A DNA stretch of 17,912 bases, taken from assembly GCA_050250795.1 (NCBI GenBank), contig JBFWNZ010000039.1, positions 1-17,912 on the forward strand, written 5' to 3'. Made by a program: the position numbers and the translations under genes. This DNA comes from JBFWNZ01 sp050250795 (GTDB lineage Bacteria > Pseudomonadota > Alphaproteobacteria > UBA8366). The notes under the pieces are model-generated. The model was not told where the DNA came from and searched no databases. It saw only the letters and a list, made by a program, of their open reading frames with translations. This document shows, piece after piece, positions 13,726 to 17,912 of the stretch. Numbering within the stretch: the first letter of the stretch is position 1; each line of letters opens with the position of its first letter.

Positions 13726-15534
13726 ATGGTCGAGCAAGCCAATACCGAAGTAAAGGGCCCCGATCCCGTCGAATACTCGGCGAACATGGCCAAGATCGCA
13801 GAGCGCAGCCAACGCCTGCTGAACGACTTTCTCTTGCGTCAGTCCGAGAACGATACGGTCCCCCTCGCGCCGGAATCCGTCGATCCGCTGAATATCGGCA
13901 GCGCCTTCCTCGAAATGACGCGCCGGATGATGGCCGATCCCGCGAGACTGGTACAGGCCCAGGTCGCACTGTGGCAGGACTACATGTCGCTCTGGCAGAA
14001 TGCGGCCCAGCGCTTCTTCGGCGGCGAGTCCTCGCCGGTGATCGCGCCGGCCCATGACGACCGCCGCTTTTCCGATCCTGCATGGCAGGACAACGGCGTG
14101 TTCGACTACATGAAGCAGAGCTATCTGCTGACGGCGCGCTGGCTGCAGAAGACAGTGCGCGATGTCGAGGGGCTGGACGACCAGACGGCCAAGAAGGTCG
14201 ACTTCTATACGCGGCAGTTCGTGGACGCGATGTCGCCCACCAACTTCCTGCTGACCAATCCCGAGGTTCTCCGCGCGACCTACGAATCCAACGGCGAGAA
14301 TCTGGTCAAGGGGCTTGAGAACCTGCTTGCCGACCTGGAGAAGGGCAACGGCAAGCTGCGCATCAAGCAGGTGCCGGCGGACGCGTTCGAGGTGGGCGTC
14401 ACCCTAGCGACGACGCCGGGCAAGGTCGTGTACCAGAACGACCTGCTGCAGCTGATCCAGTACAGCCCGACGACCGAGACGGTGCATCAGACGCCGCTGC
14501 TGATCATCCCGCCGTGGATCAACAAGTATTACATCCTCGATCTGCGCCCGAAGAACTCGTTCGTCAAATGGGCGGTGGAACGCGGCATCACGGTGTTTAT
14601 GGTCTCCTGGGTCAATCCGGACGCCAATCTCGCGAAAAAGTCCTTCGAGGACTACATGCTGGAGGGCCCGCTGGCCTGCCTCGACGCCATCGAGAAGGCG
14701 ACGGGCGAACGGCAGGCGAACGTCATCGGCTATTGCCTGGGCGGCACCCTGCTCGCCAGCACGCTCGCCTATATGGCCGCCAAGGAGGACGACCGCTTCA
14801 AGGCCGCGACCTTCTTCACCTCGATGGTCGATTTCGAAGAGGCCGGCGAGCTCTCCGTCTTCATCGACGAGGAGCAGCTCGCAAGCCTGGAAGAGAAGAT
14901 GAGCGAGCGCGGCTATCTCGAAGGCACCGAGATGGCGGCCACCTTCAACATGCTGCGGGCGAACGACCTGATCTGGTCCTTCGTCATCAACAACTATCTG
15001 CTGGGCAAGGAGCCCTTCCCCTTCGATCTGCTGTACTGGAACGCGGACTCCACCCGCATGCCCGCGGCCATGCACAGCTTCTACCTCCGCAAGATGTATC
15101 TGGAGAACAAGCTGGTCGAGCCGGGCGGCATCACGCTTGCCGGCGTTCCCATCGACCTGACCCGGATCGAGACGCCGACCTTCATCCTGTCCACGCGCGA
15201 AGACCATATCGCGCCGTGGAAATCCACCTATGCCGCGACCCAGATTTACAAGGGCCCGGTCCGGTTCTGCCTGGCCGCGTCGGGCCACATCGCGGGCGTC
15301 GTGAATGCCGCGGCGAGCAACAAGTATTCGCACTGGGTGAACCCGCGCCGGCCGAAGAGCCCGGACCGCTGGCTGGCCGGAGCGACCGAGGTTGCGGGTT
15401 CGTGGTGGCCCGAATGGTATGGCTGGCTCGCGCGGCATTCGGGACCGCAGATCCCGGCCCGCCAGCCGGGCGACGGCAAGCTGAAGCCGGTCGAGGAGGC
15501 GCCGGGCTCCTATGTGCAGGTCCGGCTGAAGTAG
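13726..15534 (+). CDS. phaC: Class I poly(3-hydroxyalkanoate) synthase PhaC
   Basis: A 602-residue PHA synthase, which joins (R)-3-hydroxyacyl-CoA units into storage polyester at the granule surface. The N-terminal domain includes the AQRFFGG segment, followed by FSDPAWQDNGVFDYMKQSYL (115-134), typical of class I enzymes. The alpha/beta-hydrolase domain holds IPPWINKYYILDL (261-273), the lipase-like box GYCLGG with catalytic Cys337, Asp493 in REDHIAP and His521 in SGHIAG, then the conserved HWVNP and GSWWPEWYGWL. Length (about 590-600) and the absence of a PhaE partner fit class I. The ATG at 13726 is preceded by AGGGA; an overlapping ATG at 13721 is out of frame. No phaA, phaB or phasin gene is adjacent, so it is monocistronic here. 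Confidence 0.97.
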   Translation: MVEQANTEVKGPDPVEYSANMAKIAERSQRLLNDFLLRQSENDTVPLAPESVDPLNIGSAFLEMTRRMMADPARLVQAQVALWQDYMSLWQNAAQRFFGGESSPVIAPAHDDRRFSDPAWQDNGVFDYMKQSYLLTARWLQKTVRDVEGLDDQTAKKVDFYTRQFVDAMSPTNFLLTNPEVLRATYESNGENLVKGLENLLADLEKGNGKLRIKQVPADAFEVGVTLATTPGKVVYQNDLLQLIQYSPTTETVHQTPLLIIPPWINKYYILDLRPKNSFVKWAVERGITVFMVSWVNPDANLAKKSFEDYMLEGPLACLDAIEKATGERQANVIGYCLGGTLLASTLAYMAAKEDDRFKAATFFTSMVDFEEAGELSVFIDEEQLASLEEKMSERGYLEGTEMAATFNMLRANDLIWSFVINNYLLGKEPFPFDLLYWNADSTRMPAAMHSFYLRKMYLENKLVEPGGITLAGVPIDLTRIETPTFILSTREDHIAPWKSTYAATQIYKGPVRFCLAASGHIAGVVNAAASNKYSHWVNPRRPKSPDRWLAGATEVAGSWWPEWYGWLARHSGPQIPARQPGDGKLKPVEEAPGSYVQVRLK

Positions 15535-15550
15535 GGATCGGTCGTAGGGA

Positions 15551-16114
15551 TCAGTCCGCGGCTTCCGCCGGCACCGGCGGAAGCCCGATCCCATCGCTCA
15601 GGTAATCGCGCGAATAGCCGTGGTAGCGCCCGGCCACCGTGCCGAAATGCGCGACCTCCTCGTCCTTCATCTGGCGCCAGCAGGTGGCCGGCGACCCGGC
15701 CCACATCTCGCCGGCGCGCACGCGCTTGTTGGGCGTGACCAGCGCCCCGGCCGCAACCATTCCGCCGCCCTCGACCACCGCACCGTCCATGACGGTGGCC
15801 CGCATGCCGACGAAGGCGCGCGATTCCAGCGTGCAGCCATGGATCAGCGCGCAATGCCCGATGCTGACCTCGTCGCCGATGAAGGTGGGATGCCGGCCCT
15901 TGCTGACATGCACCACCGTGCCATCCTGGATGTTCACCCGTTCGCCGATATCGACGGTATGCACATCGCCGCGGATGATCACGCCGCACCAGATGCTGGT
16001 GCCGCTGCCGATCTTCACATTGCCGATGATCACCGCGCCCGGCGCGATGAAGGCGTCCTCCGCGATCTGGGGCCAAACGCCGCGGAACGGCAGGATGGTG
16101 CCGGCTTTCTGCAT
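15551..16114 (-). CDS. Gamma-class carbonic anhydrase-like hexapeptide-repeat protein
   Basis: A 187-residue left-handed beta-helix protein with repeated hexapeptide turns from about residue 20 to 140 (VIIGNVKIGSGTSIW, IGERVNIQDGTVVHV, FVGMRATVMDGAVV). Three metal-ligand histidines are in place: His69 in QDGTVVH, His87 in IGHC and His92 in LIHGC; the conserved RGD is at 48-50. The family (YrdA/PaaY/CaiE and gamma-carbonic anhydrase-like) forms trimers binding zinc or another metal; some members hydrate CO2, others have unclear activity, so enzyme function is not proven. The ATG at 16114 lies 10 nt after the argC stop, giving a two-gene operon. Its 3' end converges on phaC with only 16 nt between. 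Confidence 0.9.
   Translation of the reverse strand: MQKAGTILPFRGVWPQIAEDAFIAPGAVIIGNVKIGSGTSIWCGVIIRGDVHTVDIGERVNIQDGTVVHVSKGRHPTFIGDEVSIGHCALIHGCTLESRAFVGMRATVMDGAVVEGGGMVAAGALVTPNKRVRAGEMWAGSPATCWRQMKDEEVAHFGTVAGRYHGYSRDYLSDGIGLPPVPAEAAD
15560..15585 (+). terminator. Hairpin inside the gamma-carbonic-anhydrase 3' end, possible phaC terminator
   Basis: GGCTTCCGCCGG and its complement (15560-15571, 15574-15585) can form a stem of about 11 bp, 25 nt past the phaC stop. It is also coding sequence for the last residues of the convergent gene (PPVPAEA). No U-tract follows on the plus strand, so termination there is unproven. Confidence 0.35.
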
Positions 16115-16124
16115 GGCTGCGTCC

Positions 16125-17198
16125 TCAGGGGAAAACGGCGAGTTGTTCGAGCCCGGTCGTCTCCGGCAGGCCGAACATCGCATTCATGTTCTGGATCGCC
16201 TGGCCCGACGCTCCCTTGACCAGATTGTCGGTCGCCGCGATCACGATGGCCCGGCCCTTGCGCCGGTCCGGGAACACGCCGATCAGGCAATGGTTCGCCC
16301 CCCGCACATCGCGGGTTGCGGGACTCGATCCCTCGGGCAGCACATGCACGAAGGGCTCGCCCGCATAGCGCTTGGCCAGACAGTCGCGCAGATCGGCCAC
16401 CGTGGTCGCGCCGAGCATCTGGACGTAGCAGGTGTTCAGGATGCCGCGGTTCATCGGCACCAGATGCGGCGTGAAGGAAATCTGCAGCGGCCGGCCGGCG
16501 GCACGGCTCAGTTCCTGCTCGATCTCAGGCATGTGGCGATGCGACCCGACGCCATAGGCGTGAATGCCCTCGCTGACCTCGGTGTGCAGGTTCTGCAGCT
16601 TCTCGGTCCGGCCGGCCCCGCTGACGCCGGACTTCGCATCGATGACAATCTCGTCGGGATCGATCAGCCCGGCCGACAGCAACGGCATCAACGGCAGTTC
16701 CGCCGTGGTCGTGTAGCAGCCCGGATTGGCGCAGAGACGCGCCCCCGCGACCTCCTTGCGATACATCTCGGTCAAGCCATAGACCGCTTCGGCCTGAAGC
16801 GCCGGCGCCCGATGCTCATGGCCGTACCATTCCGCATAGACGCCGACATCGAACAGCCGGAAATCCGCGGACAGGTCGATGACCTTCTTGTCCGGCGCCT
16901 CGGCGAACAGACGCGAGATCACCTCTTGCGTCGTGCCATGCGGCAGGGCGCAGAAGACGACGTCCACCGCCGACCAGTCGCAATCCTCGATCCGCGTGAG
17001 GTCGGGCACTTGGAGCGACGCCAGATGCGGGAACACCGAGCGCATCGGCTTGCCGGCCATGCGGTCGGCCGTCAGAAACGTGATGTCGGCGGCCGGATGG
17101 ACCGCCAGGAATCGCAGCAGTTCGGCGCCCGTATAGCCGCTTGCACCAAGGACGCCGATACGCAGCCGGTTGCCTGCGCCCGCGCTGTCAGGGGCCAT
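16125..17198 (-). CDS. argC: N-acetyl-gamma-glutamyl-phosphate reductase
   Basis: A 357-residue ArgC, third enzyme of arginine synthesis, which reduces N-acetylglutamyl phosphate to the semialdehyde with NADPH. The nucleotide-binding GVLGASGYTGAELLRFL starts at residue 15, CALPHGTTQE is at 83-92, the active-site Cys161 sits in CANPGCYTT, and KSGVSGAGR (189-197) and a SHRHMPEIEQE segment follow. Length suits the long-type ArgC of alphaproteobacteria. The ATG at 17198 has GGAGGG about 8 nt upstream. It leads a two-gene operon with the gamma-carbonic-anhydrase-like gene. Confidence 0.97.
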   Translation of the reverse strand: MAPDSAGAGNRLRIGVLGASGYTGAELLRFLAVHPAADITFLTADRMAGKPMRSVFPHLASLQVPDLTRIEDCDWSAVDVVFCALPHGTTQEVISRLFAEAPDKKVIDLSADFRLFDVGVYAEWYGHEHRAPALQAEAVYGLTEMYRKEVAGARLCANPGCYTTTAELPLMPLLSAGLIDPDEIVIDAKSGVSGAGRTEKLQNLHTEVSEGIHAYGVGSHRHMPEIEQELSRAAGRPLQISFTPHLVPMNRGILNTCYVQMLGATTVADLRDCLAKRYAGEPFVHVLPEGSSPATRDVRGANHCLIGVFPDRRKGRAIVIAATDNLVKGASGQAIQNMNAMFGLPETTGLEQLAVFP

Positions 17199-17339
17199 CG
17201 CCGAAACCCTCCGGAACCATGCAATCCAAAGACCTCAGGAGGCGGAACAACTAGTGGATCGACAGGGCGAACGCAAGAGATGCCCCAACCCTGCCTATCC
17301 GAGTATTCCCCTGGAACGAACGGCGCTATGGTAGGGCCG
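17199..17339. promoter_or_regulatory. Divergent intergenic region, argC / PAS sensor
   Basis: These 141 bases separate argC from the PAS-domain gene and must hold both promoters. Apart from the argC ribosome site I see no clear promoter box or operator. Confidence 0.3.
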
Positions 17340-17912
17340 ATGGGGAGCGTATCGGTCCGGAACATCGCAATGCACTGGGGCTCATGCGCCATTCCGGTGG
17401 TCTCTGGCCTTGCTCTGACCCCGCCGGCCCATGCTCAGGGCATGACGTCCCCGATCGCCAGCCCGTCCGTGGCCGTGCTTGTCGGCGCGTTTCTGCTCGT
17501 CCTGATCGCGCTGGTCTGGGACATCCGCTCGCGGCGGCGGATGCGCAAGCGACTGATCGAACTCAACCACGAGATGGAACGGCATCGGGTCCTGGCCGAA
17601 ATCGGATCGGACTGGATCTGGGAAACCGACCGCGACCACCGCTTCACCTATCTTTCCGACCGCTTCAGCAAGCTGTGCGGGATGAGCCGCAAATCCGTGA
17701 TCGGCCGCACCAGGATCGAACTGGCTCAGGGCGACATCGCAGTAGAACCTTGGAAAAGCCACGCGGAAGCCCTCGAGCAGCGCGCACCGTTCCGCGATCT
17801 GAGCTATTCGTTCCCTCACCCCAGCGGCCGCATCGAGTGGTTCAGGGTCAGCGGCCAGCCGGTGCACGATCCGGCCGGGCATTTCACCGGGTATCAAGGC
17901 ACCTCGGCACGG
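17340..17912 (+). CDS. Membrane-anchored PAS-domain signalling protein, N-terminal part (runs off right edge)
   Basis: An open frame of 191 codons without a stop up to the window end. It begins with a possible signal peptide (residues about 11-33, ending AHA), then a membrane helix (about 42-60, SVAVLVGAFLLVLIALVW), a basic and coiled-coil-like stretch (RSRRRMRKRLIELNHEMERH), and a PAS domain from about residue 85 (EIGSDWIWETDRDHRFTYLS) to at least 188, with FTGYQGTS closing it. Such proteins usually carry a histidine kinase, GGDEF or EAL output domain, which is outside the window. The ATG at 17340 follows AGGG by 3 nt; an in-frame ATG at 17328 would add four residues. Divergent from argC, with no functional link apparent. 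Confidence 0.85.
   Translation, partial: MGSVSVRNIAMHWGSCAIPVVSGLALTPPAHAQGMTSPIASPSVAVLVGAFLLVLIALVWDIRSRRRMRKRLIELNHEMERHRVLAEIGSDWIWETDRDHRFTYLSDRFSKLCGMSRKSVIGRTRIELAQGDIAVEPWKSHAEALEQRAPFRDLSYSFPHPSGRIEWFRVSGQPVHDPAGHFTGYQGTSAR

Overview
The window looks like chromosome from a high-GC alphaproteobacterium, probably of the Rhodospirillales type. That placement is inference, drawn from base composition, frequent GTG/TTG starts, the conserved aminotransferase-hom-glpX-recJ order, a class I PHA synthase and a sigma-54-type hook promoter. Most genes are ordinary housekeeping or motility genes on the minus strand. The part I could not explain lies at about 2.7-6.9 kb.

Layout. (1) 1-2558, minus: a chemosensory operon in transcription order cheW, cheR with a TPR-like tail, a second cheW-like gene, and the first 41 codons of a chemoreceptor that runs off the left edge. 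The cheW-cheR-cheW core resembles Wsp/alternative-cellular-function clusters. (2) 2661-6921: three copies of a two-gene cassette, all minus strand. Each has a gene for an exported protein of about 130 residues (3096-3497, 5570-5953, 6535-6921) followed by a gene for a 70-71-residue protein with two membrane segments (2708-2920, 5228-5440, 6170-6385) and a GC-rich hairpin. Between copies A and B lie tRNA-Glu(UUC) on the minus strand and a lone flagellar hook gene on the plus strand with a well-formed sigma-54 promoter. (3) 6985-12351, minus: an operon in transcription order aminotransferase, homoserine dehydrogenase, class II fructose-1,6-bisphosphatase, recJ. (4) 12373-12423: a perfect 21-bp inverted repeat. 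(5) 12473-13534, minus: an OmpA-type lipoprotein, divergent from phaC (13726-15534, plus). (6) 15551-17198, minus: argC followed by a gamma-carbonic-anhydrase-like gene, converging on phaC. (7) 17340-end, plus: the start of a membrane-anchored PAS-domain sensor cut by the right edge.

How the genes work together: the chemosensory cluster and the hook gene point to a motile or surface-sensing cell; phaC to carbon storage; the aminotransferase, hom, argC and glpX to amino-acid synthesis and gluconeogenesis; recJ to repair. The best candidate for something undescribed is the triplicated cassette: I recognise neither family, yet the membrane proteins align with a single one-residue gap, and the exported proteins share a C-terminal TGPP motif and, in two of three, an internal block. 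No gene-free stretch exceeds 300 bases. I see no insertion sequence, integrase, CRISPR array or rRNA.
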